Origin: Tomocerus qinae | Lineage: Eukaryota > Arthropoda > Collembola > Entomobryomorpha > Tomoceridae | Direction: 5' to 3' | Assembly: GCA_020055645.1 (NCBI GenBank) | Contig: CM034546.1 | Location: forward strand, 67,332,001 to 67,396,000 | DNA: 64,000 bases | Shown here: positions 23,197 to 33,835 of the stretch, in pieces | Numbering within the stretch: position 1 is the first letter of the stretch | How the letters are laid out: each line of letters begins with the position of its first letter | Program-made: the position numbers and the translations under genes | The notes under the pieces: generated by a model | Told to the model about the DNA's origin: nothing | What the model saw: only the letters and a program-made list of their open reading frames with translations | Databases searched by the model: none

Positions 23197-25814
23197 AGTT
23201 GCGTTATTATTATTAGAGAGTCATCAGTATTTGTTCTGCTTATTTCTATTTGAATTTAACGTTGTATACTTTATATTTGCTATCTAGTATTCTAAATGAT
23301 TATTTTACAAATAATTGTGTGTTAGTGGAACTGGAAAGTATTTAGTACGAAATTACATGTCTATGTTAGTTAAAGCTTATAGCTTATTTAAATAAGAACA
23401 AAGTTTTCTGTTGTGATTTTGTATTTCACTAACTCTTTTACTAACTTACTCTGATTCATCAATGTTTTAGTAATACCCTTTTGCCCAATACTGTTAAATA
23501 GGTACGTGGAACATCAAAGACATTTATATGTAGATATTTATTATTTTAGGGTTGGAATGGAATATAATTTGAAATGAAACATCGGAAAATTGGCATTATG
23601 GAATGTCTGTAGGAGCATTGATTAATTTTCATTTTCATCATCCATTTCATCATCTAATACTAGTTTAGCTTAGTTCTTTAATACTAGTTTAGCTTAGTTC
23701 TTTAGGTAGTTTAAGTACATGACTTTAAGTAAGTTCGATTGCAGTTACAGTACCAAAGACTCCCACAATCAAAAATTTGTCTGCTGCAATTCATGTTTGA
23801 CAGTCTCGACCATATTCAAAAAGTCTTGTAAGTTTGGTGGAGGGAAAGATGAGGAATCTCAAACCTCTGAACAGATTTTCTTGACAATCTACTCCTTTAT
23901 CCTCACAATTTTAATATTTAGTTAATACCATTAACGCCCAGATGATGACCTCAAACGCAATCAAAACCATCAGAAAGATCATCCTCGGTAATTATTTACA
24001 TTTAATATTCATTCATAATTCATACAATTCATAATTAGATGAACTTTAATTAAATGCAATATCTAGGTGAGGTTTTAAGTCAAATTCCGACGATTTCTCA
24101 GTAGAACTTTTTCCCGCCCCTTCTGACCAATACCACCGTCATCACCGACAACACTTGTGACTTGGTAGAGATGGCAAATTCTCTCCGAGGGTAAACCAGA
24201 AGTCAAATAGACGAAACCGAAGATCGTAAAAAAGCCACCAAAATGGATATCAAAAAGGGTAGCACCAGCGGAGGTAAATAGCACTGATGTATCACTAATT
24301 GATTCACTAATTAATTAATTAATTTAATTTTACTGATGATTTGGAAGTAGATGGGAGACCAAAGAACGAAATGGCTGCCAGATATCGAAAACGAAGAGTC
24401 GACTACAAACAATTCTTAATTACAATCAAAGATAAACGGGTGCGTTTTAAGTCGTATGACACACACCTTAATTCTGTATGGCGGAATTATTGACATTTAG
24501 TCTTACCTGGTATGGTGTTCAAAAGAGCTGAGCGTTTGGATGTGTATGGAAGTATGAATATGTATGGTAGACATACATAAATAATATATAATAAGACCCA
24601 AGTAGAAGCTGTACTAGCCAGGAGGAATACATAGTTATGCAGAGAAGTGAAGGGAAGTCATTGCTCTAGGTTCTGACGTTATCTCGTAATTAGCATGTTA
24701 TCTGTGATTCTTGTCTGCTGTATTTGTGTTTCATGTATTTCATTACAAGTTGCCTTCCAGTGAACACAAGTACCATGGCCGGGGCAAGTAAGTTTGTTAG
24801 CTTGCAATACAAAACGGATAGTGACTGTGACACTGACGGTGACGATAGTGACAAAGGAAATGAAAAAAAAGAAGGCAAGGGTTCCACAGATTTGGACATA
24901 GATATAGATTTATATAGAGACTGAAACATTATAACTAATTAATATTGAGATTTCTAATTAATAACATTTAACTACATTGGCAACAACAAAAAACTATACC
25001 ATACCTATTCAGTTTTGCCATACTTATTCAAAAATTCCATACAAAGTTAGATAAACTATTTTTCAAAATCTCATACAAAATTAAGATGTGTGCCATACGA
25101 ATTCCATTTTTCCCAAAGATAAACATAGTTAAATATTAAATATTCAGATAACCTAAATATTTGAATAATTAATTGTAGGAGACGGACGCGTTGGAGCAGA
25201 AGAAGCGGAGGAGTCTTCAGGAGGAGATAACGAATGTGCAGACACAACGGGAAGGGGGTTGAAGTAGGGGTGTAGGAAGTGGATTGTGTTGGCTACAAAA
25301 GACTGAAATTAATTTTGCAATTACACTTTTTCGCAATTATAAATTACTAGTTGTAGTTGCAACCAACCACAATGATAAAAATGTAATGTAGAAATCATTA
25401 ATTAAGAAAGATATAATCGACATATAAACGGGCATGCTGGGATTTGCCGAATTGAGTAGGTCAGTTAGGCATTTGATTAGTTGTGTTGCCATTAACTAGA
25501 TAATATATACATCCAACATACGAAATTTTTCACTGCGCATGTCCGAACAACGTGATTATACTATATAGTAGTGATTTTGTAAGTGAAAAAATGTAGCCGC
25601 CAAAAATAATTTTAGACATAAAAATTGTTGCAGTGAAAATGAAAAATATTTTCTAAGTGTGACAAAGTGGAGCCGCCATTAATGTTGCCGTCAAAAATAA
25701 TTTTGTAACCTTGTGTAGCATCTTTTGTAGCCGCCACGACCAAAGAGCTTCTAATAATACACAGGGAAATAGAGCAAAAGTGGAGAATATTTTTTTTATA
25801 ACATTGATGAATAG
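23197..25814. other. intergenic; small tandem repeat and weak exon-like pieces
   Basis: A 25-bp unit (tactagtttagcttagttct core) is duplicated at 23658-23705. An acidic frame from ATG 24775 to 24924 (MAGASKFVSLQYKTD, then a D/S/G/K-rich tail) and a short charged frame after a ttgtag acceptor-like site near 25180 could be exons of an unknown gene, but nothing ties them together. 25565-25735 repeats wording around ccgccaaaaataatttt. Confidence 0.35.
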
Positions 25815-25913
25815 CTCCGCCGTTAAACGGCGCGAAAATTTACCGATACCTACTAATACATCCGACAACTTCCGCCGTAAAACGGCGCGAAATTTTTACC
25901 ATACCTACTGATG
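25815..25913. repeat. two ~55-bp tandem units beside the insertion point
   Basis: Units carry ccgccgttaaacggcgcgaa / ccgccgtaaaacggcgcgaa, each followed by an atacctact word. The left end of the 925-bp target duplication falls in the second atacctact. Confidence 0.75.
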
Positions 25914-26827
25914 CATAATCGAAGACAATAGGGATTGATTTTTGTACCATTGAAAGGCATTACGGTTTTGACTCTACTTTACAACCTGCGTTGCCAACTC
26001 TCTGGCCACGACCCATTTCTTATACATTCCGTTAACGCTTGCTTCTTATTTATCGTGCTGTGTTTAAGTCATAAAAACAAAATCTGTAGAAATCCGGAAA
26101 AATGGTTTTTGTGCTCTATTCATCCAAAAAAATGCTAATGTCTTGCAGCAGCTACTAAATTCCCGCAGCCATAGTCAGTAATACAGTTATCCTTTAGAGT
26201 AAAGTTATCTACTTCTGTGAATAATACTTACAAAAATGTTTTACTGCTTATCTGAAAAAAGTCATTTCATAGTAAAATATTCAGTCACAACCAACTTATA
26301 CATACTACATTCATACTGCATTTCAGTTAACTTTTTTATAACATATTTCAGTAAACTAATCTCGAATTATTAAGCGCAGAAAATCTTTTCAGTAAGACGG
26401 TTTCCAAATGAATCTATCCAACTAGCTGCGCTTCGGTAGTAAATGCTTTCTTGACAAAGACAATCTTGTTTTTCGCTCGAAATTCGAACAAGCTTGGCTT
26501 TAACATGTAGCCAAGAATAGAATGTATATATATTGTATCCTTGGTCGTCTGCTATACCTATAGTCACATTTTTAGTCTTTTTTTAGCAATGGCACTCTTC
26601 GATTACATAACTTTTTATAGGTCCAACTATATCATAACCATACATATTCTATCCGATTCAATTGTCAAAAGTTATGTAATTGAGAAGTACGTTGCTATAA
26701 CGGTGGCACAAATTTTAAAATGATTTAAAAAAATTAAATCTACGAACTTTTCAAAATTGGTTTATAAGCTAAAATAGTGGCTTATACACCTAAAAATTTT
26801 ATTAAGTAATAAAAACATGAATTTTCT
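25903..26827. repeat. 925-bp direct duplication, left copy
   Basis: Matches 33834-34758 at a constant offset of 7931 bp with only a few substitutions (for example near 26736-26745). It immediately abuts the 3' end of Penelope-like copy A. The left neighbour sequence (ttttaccat) and the right neighbour of the other copy (taagcag) are unique, so the arrangement is L-X-element-X-R. It does not have TG...CA ends and is not an LTR. Confidence 0.9.
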
Positions 26828-26830
26828 CCA

Positions 26831-26869
26831 AATCTCAAGTAATTAATCAATAATGAAAAACTTGAGATT
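26831..26869 (-). other. terminal hairpin at element 3' end
   Basis: Arms aatctcaag (26831-26839) and cttgagatt (26861-26869) are perfect reverse complements with a 21-nt loop, a few bases inside the element 3' terminus. Copy B has the same at 30845-30883. Possibly an RNA structure used in template recognition. Confidence 0.7.
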
Positions 26870-26922
26870 AAACAAAACTCGAACACCGTATACGAATTAA
26901 AAATTTTTGATTTTATTTCAAT

Positions 26923-26968
26923 TATTTGCAGCGACCGGTTTCGAAAATTCTTCGTCAGGCTGAAATAT
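26923..26968 (-). ncRNA. type I hammerhead ribozyme motif, copy A
   Basis: The minus strand reads CAGC-CTGACGA-(short helix II)-GAAA-CCGGTC-GCTG. The CUGANGA box is at 26958-26952, GAAA at 26942-26939, and cleavage would follow GUC (26935-26933). Helix I pairs CAGC (26962-26959) with GCTG (26932-26929) and continues after a bulged C with five A/U pairs. Helix III is only a few bases and is self-complementary (ACCGGT), the form proposed to act as a dimer in Penelope-like elements. Confidence 0.75.
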
Positions 26969-27396
26969 ACAATGTTATAGTTAGATACAACAGTCATTTT
27001 AGATCAAGTCAGATATTATATATATTATTTAAAAAATTATTATTATTATTTAGTTACATTTTGTCAGTATGAAATTTAATTTCTAAATATGAGATTAAAT
27101 TTAAAGTATTATTTAAATTCAGTAAATATTAATAATTACTTATATAGTAAAGCCATTGGAGATTTACCTGTAAATTAAATTTATGTAGTATAACAACTTC
27201 AGATTAATATTTAATATAAAATTTTTGTACTTCCAATTTTTATAATTTAGTTGTGTTATACATGCGGATCAGATTTTAAATATTTCCGCTAAATTGGCCA
27301 AAAATGCATGTTAAGTAGTATTCACATAGTTTAGACTGAAAACTAGACAACATAGTGTAATGCTTACATGTAGGCTATTTAATAATAACGAAAAAT

Positions 27397-29370
27397 CTAT
27401 CTTGAAATGATTTCAGAAATATTTTTCGTTCTATTGTATGCCATTACGATTACAACTTTCATAATACTATGTGTATATTTAACATTCTCACATTTATGTA
27501 ATTCATTATAAATTGTCTCTCTTACTATATTATTTAAACCAGTAATAGATCTGTAAAACGGTACAACACAGAAAGTTTTACTTAGTAGTGGGAATTGAGT
27601 ATCGGTTAAATTTATATCCCCTGAAATGTTATATTTTGATAAAATTTCAGAGTTATTAATCCTAAGATTAGTTAGTAGTAAATTATTCTTAGGTATTAAT
27701 AAATTATTCCTATCGACACACTCAAGTCTTTGCATCGTTGCTTCTAGTATATTTTGTGGATAACAGCGTTTTTCGAAATTGGAAAACATTTCCTGTAAGG
27801 CAATATTTCTGTTATCAGGGTTTGATTCAATACAAATTATTCTTAAACCTTGAGAAAATGGTAGAGAATTTTTAAGATGGGTAGTATGGTTAGAAAAATA
27901 ATGTAGATATTGTTGTTTACTCATAGATTTTTTAAATAATTTGGTGCTTATTGTATTGTGTTCATTTAATGTAATTTCGACATCTAAAAAGTTTATTGAC
28001 TTCTGGCTGTATGAATTCGTAAATTCGAGAAAAGGATGTCTTAACTTATCATTTAGCCAAATGTCAATATTTGTGATATTTGTGGTATTAATTATTAATA
28101 TTATATCATCTAGGAATCGTTTGTTAAATTCAATTTCCGATACATCTGTAAATAAATGTTTAATTTCTTCATAAACCGAGATATTAGCTATGGAACAAGA
28201 TGCAGCTCCTCCCATCTGTATTCCCTTTGCTTGGGTAAAAATATTATTATCAAATTCAATATAATTAGTGTCTAAACATAAATCCAATAAAATCTTGAAA
28301 CTTCTTTCATCTATATCTATTGGTTGTTTTATTAGACTTTTGTATTTTGTAAAATAATTAATACAATGTTCCTTGCATTTAGATACCTGTAGATTTGTGT
28401 ACAGAGCAACGATGTCTACAGTTACTAAAGTATACTGACAATTTGGATTTAATTTAATATTTTCTAATAATATTAGTAAATGTTTGGTATCCAGTAACAA
28501 GTCTGGTATAAACAGACTAAAAGGCTGAAGGTATAGATCTAGTAATTTACTAATTGGTCTGTTGTGAGTCTTTAGTGTACTACAGATTGGTCTTATTGTT
28601 GGAAAAATTGAATATGGTTTGTGTAATTTTAGTAGACCGTAAAAATTAGCTGGTTGAGGTTCTTTAGGTAATGTATTACTAATTTCGTTTGTCTTACCAA
28701 TTGATTTCTCAAAACATTTTAATTTGTCTGTAAATTCTTCTAACGACCTATCAAAATGTACTTTTGTAGAGGGGTGGTATATGTTCAAATCATTTAAATG
28801 ATTAAAAACTTGTTCTTTATATTGACTTGCATAAAATAATACTGTACCTGCATTTTTATCGGCAGTACTAATTAATATGTCGTTATCATTGAGAAAAGAT
28901 TTTAAAGATTCAATCAAAGATTTAGGGAAAAATTCTTTATACTTGATATTGCGTTTTATAGCACTTTGAAATTCTTCTATTATATTTTCGTTGGGAAATA
29001 ATTCAGTTTCTATGTTAGAATGTTGTAGTTGTACTGGACTTATATTTCGTGAATGTTTTTTATTACTTATTTTCCATTTCTCAAATGAAGAAAATTCCGT
29101 ATTTAATTTGCCTTGAGTTTCTAAGTCAACTTTCCAAGCAATTTTTCTCATAGTTTCAGAAAAGGCATAACTAAGGCAATTTAAATCAGGAAATGTTGGT
29201 ATACAGAATTTTAAACCTAAAGATAATACACTTTTAAATTCATATGGAATGTCTGAATCTGTTAGATTATGAATTATATCTGGTGTTCTCTTTACACTAT
29301 TATAAAGCTTATATAATTTATTATTATGTGGCTTGCTAATTTTACTTTTGAAATTAAAACACTTATTCAT
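27397..29370 (-). CDS. Penelope-like reverse transcriptase, 657 aa
   Basis: Motifs in order: STADKNAGTVL (about 168-178), YGLLKLHKP (244-252), RPICSTL, VTVDIVALYTNL (316-327), GIQMGGAASCSIANI (383-397), the catalytic RFLDDIILI (418-426), INFLDVEI (459-466) and YLHYFSNHTTHLK (488-500). The YLH..S.H...K block and the DIVALYTN wording are hallmarks of Penelope-like RTs, which are related to telomerase. The protein ends soon after the RT thumb, and no GIY-YIG endonuclease (CxxC, GIY, YIG) is visible. It therefore looks like an endonuclease-deficient type that would depend on existing breaks or ends. The frame is intact and the catalytic DD is present, so it may be active. Confidence 0.85.
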   Translation of the reverse strand: MNKCFNFKSKISKPHNNKLYKLYNSVKRTPDIIHNLTDSDIPYEFKSVLSLGLKFCIPTFPDLNCLSYAFSETMRKIAWKVDLETQGKLNTEFSSFEKWKISNKKHSRNISPVQLQHSNIETELFPNENIIEEFQSAIKRNIKYKEFFPKSLIESLKSFLNDNDILISTADKNAGTVLFYASQYKEQVFNHLNDLNIYHPSTKVHFDRSLEEFTDKLKCFEKSIGKTNEISNTLPKEPQPANFYGLLKLHKPYSIFPTIRPICSTLKTHNRPISKLLDLYLQPFSLFIPDLLLDTKHLLILLENIKLNPNCQYTLVTVDIVALYTNLQVSKCKEHCINYFTKYKSLIKQPIDIDERSFKILLDLCLDTNYIEFDNNIFTQAKGIQMGGAASCSIANISVYEEIKHLFTDVSEIEFNKRFLDDIILIINTTNITNIDIWLNDKLRHPFLEFTNSYSQKSINFLDVEITLNEHNTISTKLFKKSMSKQQYLHYFSNHTTHLKNSLPFSQGLRIICIESNPDNRNIALQEMFSNFEKRCYPQNILEATMQRLECVDRNNLLIPKNNLLLTNLRINNSEILSKYNISGDINLTDTQFPLLSKTFCVVPFYRSITGLNNIVRETIYNELHKCENVKYTHSIMKVVIVMAYNRTKNISEIISR

Positions 29371-29436
29371 GTTTCTAAATCTCCTGTTTTTAGTTGTTTT
29401 ATTTATATTTACCCGTTTATCTCCAATGGCAATTTC

Positions 29437-30786
29437 CTAGTCGAGTTTTGATAGCTTTCTAGTCAACGGTTCGATTTTTTGATTACTGTTCGTGTCTGCA
29501 TCAGATTGCACTTTTATGGACTTGCTGGCTGTTCCGACGGCTGATTGTGATGACGTGTTTTTGATTGTAAAGTTTCTTTTTGGGCGAGATAAAGTAGAAT
29601 TCCTATCATCTGATTGAGTTGATTCGGGATGTGTATTTTCATTTCTGTATCTTTTCCAGTGGAATGTCCTTTTTACAGCGTCTTGATTGTAATATTCAAC
29701 AGGTTTAAATGAGCTTGTTTCTTTCCTCTGAAAATATCTAGGTTTCGATTTTCTTATTGGCGTATTGTGTCCTGAATTAAATAGTTGTTTAAAGGGGTTA
29801 TTTATATCATCATGACGACGTTTTACATTTGCCAAACTTTCTTCTCCTTTCTCCAAGAAACTGTTATAGTTTGATAGTACTGACTTGCTGTCAAACTTTT
29901 CATTTCCCAACTCGATCCTTTTTGTAATATTTTGAGCGTAAAAATTAAAAGCTTTTGTTGGTGGTTCAGCATTTTCGGCTCTCCATTTCGGTTCTATGTG
30001 TTTAATTTTTGATGCTCGGTTTTCCCAGTCAATGTCTTTTATATTAAATTGTTGGCTGAACTCCTGTTTTGCTTTGAAGTAATGTACTGCGAAGAATGTC
30101 TCGATGAGGTTTGTTCCAGTAACATTCTTTGTAATGTCAACTTGGTCCATTATGAGCTTGAATGTTCTCAAAATCAGAAGCTCGGAAGTAAACATAGAAC
30201 TATGAACAGCTGTTTCTTCGATTTGGAAAGCAAAACTTTCTTTCTGGTTAGTAAATCTGATTAGGGATTTTTCTGGGAGTAACTGGTAACAAGGGATAGA
30301 CATTTTCACCATTGGGTTGAATATGTGTTTTTTGTGTATCATTGATTCGGTGACATTATGCTGAAAATAACGGGTTTGGAACAGAGACATCATATTCTTA
30401 ATTATGTCAATACTTGCAGTAGTATTTAATTCAAATGTAGATTCTTGTTTTAGCCAAACTTCTAAAACATCCTGTGTTGGAACTTTAGGTAGTCTCTTCA
30501 AAATGCAAAAATTATCGATATATTCCTTCACTAAAACATCATTATCATAATCGTCCTTGTATAAATGAATAGCGAGTTGATTTGTCGGATCCAAGTTATG
30601 CAATAGTGTTTGAAATTCAGTTGGTAAATTACTTAATTTTGATTTTTTGGTCTTTTCCTCTGGCGATTCACTTATTTTACGTTTTTTCTTTGAATCAGTA
30701 TTAGTGGCATTATCTTCATCTTCATCTGACGTAACATTGAATATTTTTTGTAGGGTAGAATTTTTAGGGTTTGATAAGTCATCCAT
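29437..30786 (-). CDS. Penelope-like element ORF1, 449 aa
   Basis: An uninterrupted frame upstream of and co-oriented with the RT, separated by 66 bp. The N-terminus is acidic then strongly basic (DSKKKRKISESPEEKTKKSK), which looks like a nuclear localisation signal. The centre is helical. The C-terminus is rich in R, K, S, T and N, as expected for a nucleic-acid-binding protein. I recognise no catalytic motif and no zinc knuckle. By position it is an ORF1-type accessory or coat protein. It could be translated by reinitiation or from the same transcript. Copy B keeps only its C-terminal third. Confidence 0.7.
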   Translation of the reverse strand: MDDLSNPKNSTLQKIFNVTSDEDEDNATNTDSKKKRKISESPEEKTKKSKLSNLPTEFQTLLHNLDPTNQLAIHLYKDDYDNDVLVKEYIDNFCILKRLPKVPTQDVLEVWLKQESTFELNTTASIDIIKNMMSLFQTRYFQHNVTESMIHKKHIFNPMVKMSIPCYQLLPEKSLIRFTNQKESFAFQIEETAVHSSMFTSELLILRTFKLIMDQVDITKNVTGTNLIETFFAVHYFKAKQEFSQQFNIKDIDWENRASKIKHIEPKWRAENAEPPTKAFNFYAQNITKRIELGNEKFDSKSVLSNYNSFLEKGEESLANVKRRHDDINNPFKQLFNSGHNTPIRKSKPRYFQRKETSSFKPVEYYNQDAVKRTFHWKRYRNENTHPESTQSDDRNSTLSRPKRNFTIKNTSSQSAVGTASKSIKVQSDADTNSNQKIEPLTRKLSKLD

Positions 30787-30936
30787 TTCGTATTAGGTGG
30801 ATCCTATGGGATGCTTTTTAGGTTTTGTGAAATATATATCTCCAAATCTCAAGTAATTAATCAATAATGAAAAACTTGAGATTAAACAAAACTCGAACAC
30901 CGTATACGAATTAAAAATTTTTGATTTTATTTCAAT

Positions 30937-30982
30937 TATTTGCAGCGACCGGTTTCGAAAATTCTTCGTCAGGCTGAAATAT
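30937..30982 (-). ncRNA. type I hammerhead ribozyme motif, copy B
   Basis: Identical in core to the copy A motif, 4014 bp away. In this tandem arrangement it sits between the two RT genes, at the position where it would cut the copy B-copy A cotranscript. Confidence 0.75.
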
Positions 30983-31392
30983 ACAATGTTATAGTTAGAT
31001 ACAACAGTCATTTTAGATCAAGTCAGATATTATATATATTATTTAAAAAATTATTATTATTATTTAGTTACATTTTGTCAGTATGAAATTTAATTTCTAA
31101 ATATGAGATTAAATTTAAAGTATTATTTAAATTCAGTAAATATTAATAATTACTTATATAGTAAAGCCATTGGAGATTTACCTGTAAATTAAATTTATGT
31201 AGTATAACAACTTCAGATTAATATTTAATATAAAATTTTTGTACTTCCAATTTTTATAATTTAGTTGTGTTATACATGCGGATCAGATTTTAAATATTTC
31301 CGCTAAATTGGCCAAAAATGCATGTTAAGTAGTATTCACATAGTTTAGACTGAAAACTAGACAACATAGTGTAATGCTTACATGTAGGCTAT

Positions 31393-33385
31393 TTAATAAT
31401 AACGAAAAAATCTATCTTGAAATGATTTCAGAAATATTTTCGTTCTATTGTATGCCATTACGATTACAACTTTCATAATACTATGTGTATATTTAACATT
31501 CTCACATTTATGTAATTCATTATAAATTGTCTCTCTTACTATATTATTTAAACCAGTAATAGATCTGTAAAACGGTACAACACAGAAAGTTTTACTTAGT
31601 AGTGGGAATTGAGTATCGGTTAAATTTATATCCCCTGAAATGTTATATTTTGATAAAATTTCAGAGTTATTAATCCTAAGATTAGTTAGTAGTAAATTAT
31701 TCTTAGGTATTAATAAATTATTCCTATCGACACACTCAAGTCTTTGCATCGTTGCTTCTAGTATATTTTGTGGATAACAGCGTTTTTCGAAATTGGAAAA
31801 CATTTCCTGTAAGGCAATATTTCTGTTATCAGGGTTTGATTCAATACAAATTATTCTTAAACCTTGAGAAAATGGTAGAGAATTTTTAAGATGGGTAGTA
31901 TGGTTAGAAAAATAATGTAGATATTGTTGTTTACTCATAGATTTTTTAAATAATTTGGTGCTTATTGTATTGTGTTCATTTAATGTAATTTCGACATCTA
32001 AAAAGTTTATTGACTTCTGGCTGTATGAATTCGTAAATTCGAGAAAAGGATGTCTTAACTTATCATTTAGCCAAATGTCAATATTTGTGATATTTGTGGT
32101 ATTAATTATTAATATTATATCATCTAGGAATCGTTTGTTAAATTCAATTTCCGATACATCTGTAAATAAATGTTTAATTTCTTCATAAACCGAGATATTA
32201 GCTATGGAACAAGATGCAGCTCCTCCCATCTGTATTCCCTTTGCTTGGGTAAAAATATTATTATCAAATTCAATATAATTAGTGTCTAAACATAAATCCA
32301 ATAAAATCTTGAAACTTCTTTCATCTATATCTATTGGTTGTTTTATTAGACTTTTGTATTTTGTAAAATAATTAATACAATGTTCCTTGCATTTAGATAC
32401 CTGTAGATTTGTGTACAGAGCAACGATGTCTACAGTTACTAAAGTATACTGACAATTTGGATTTAATTTAATATTTTCTAATAATATTAGTAAATGTTTG
32501 GTATCCAGTAACAAGTCTGGTATAAACAGACTAAAAGGCTGAAGGTATAGATCTAGTAATTTACTAATTGGTCTGTTGTGAGTCTTTAGTGTACTACAGA
32601 TTGGTCTTATTGTTGGAAAAATTGAATATGGTTTGTGTAATTTTAGTAGACCGTAAAAATTAGCTGGTTGAGGTTCTTTAGGTAATGTATTACTAATTTC
32701 GTTTGTCTTACCAATTGATTTCTCAAAACATTTTAATTTGTCTGTAAATTCTTCTAACGACCTATCAAAATGTACTTTTGTAGAGGGGTGGTATATGTTC
32801 AAATCATTTAAATGATTAAAAACTTGTTCTTTATATTGACTTGCATAAAATAATACTGTACCTGCATTTTTATCGGCAGTACTAATTAATATGTCGTTAT
32901 CATTGAGAAAAGATTTTAAAGATTCAATCAAAGATTTAGGGAAAAATTCTTTATACTTGATATTGCGTTTTATAGCACTTTGAAATTCTTCTATTATATT
33001 TTCGTTGGGAAATAATTCAGTTTCTATGTTAGAATGTTGTAGTTGTACTGGACTTATATTTCGTGAATGTTTTTTATTACTTATTTTCCATTTCTCCAAA
33101 TGAAGAAAATTCCGTATTTAATTTGCCTTGAGTTTCTAAGTCAACTTTCCAAGCAATTTTTCTCATAGTTTCAGAAAAGGCATAACTAAGGCAATTTAAA
33201 TCAGGAAATGTTGGTATACAGAATTTTAAACCTAAAGATAATACACTTTTAAATTCATATGGAATGTCTGAATCTGTTAGATTATGAATTATATCTGGTG
33301 TTCTCTTTACACTATTATAAAGCTTATATAATTTATTATTATGTGGCTTGCTAATTTTACTTTTGAAATTAAAACACTTATTCAT
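31393..33385 (-). pseudogene. Penelope-like RT of copy B, frameshifted
   Basis: Same RT as in copy A, but an extra C near 33096 (tctccaaa instead of tctcaaa) splits it into an N-terminal piece (33385-33077) and the rest (33099-31393). Another indel pair near the end replaces the last residues with a different tail. The RT catalytic motifs are retained in the larger piece. Confidence 0.88.
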
Positions 33386-33452
33386 GTTTCTAAATCTCCT
33401 GTTTTTTAGTTGTTTTATTTATATTTACCCGTTTATCTCCAATGGCAATTTC

Positions 33453-33835
33453 CTAGTCGAGTTTTGATAGCTTTCTAGTCAACGGTTCGATTTTTTGATT
33501 ACTGTTCGTGTCTGCATCAGATTGCACTTTTATGGACTTGCTGGCTGTTCCGACGGCTGATTGTGATGACGTGTTTTTGATTGTAAAGTTTCTTTTTGGG
33601 CGAGATAAAGTAGAATTCCTATCATCTGATTGAGTTGATTCGGGATGTGTATTTTCATTTCTGTATCTTTTCCAGTGGAATGTCCTTTTTACAGCGTCTT
33701 GATTGTAATATTCAACAGGTTTAAATGAGCTTGTTTCTTTCCTCTGAAAATATCTAGGTTTCGATTTTCTTATTGGCGTATTGTGTCCTGAATTAAATAG
33801 TTGTTTAAAGGGGTTATTTATATCATCATGACGAC
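33453..33835 (-). pseudogene. ORF1 C-terminal fragment of copy B
   Basis: Keeps the R/K/S/T-rich C-terminal part of ORF1. The open frame continues rightward into target DNA, which gives a chimeric N-terminus of no meaning. Confidence 0.85.

Larger units (their letters stand above)
26826..30840 (-). mobile_element. Penelope-like element, full-length copy A
   Basis: A 4014-bp element read on the minus strand: ORF1 (30786-29437), then RT (29370-27397), then a ~570-bp AT-rich 3' region with a hammerhead motif and a terminal hairpin. Copy B lies head-to-tail upstream. The two copies repeat with a 4014-bp offset and near-identity, which points to a recent insertion. Head-to-tail partial copies are typical of Penelope-like elements. 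Confidence 0.88.
30841..33835 (-). mobile_element. Penelope-like element copy B, 5'-truncated
   Basis: Head-to-tail with copy A: its 3' end joins copy A's 5' end at 30840/30841. It stops inside ORF1 at atgacgac (33835), where it meets the right copy of the 925-bp target duplication with a possible 2-bp overlap (ac). It is near-identical to copy A apart from a few single-base indels. Confidence 0.88.
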
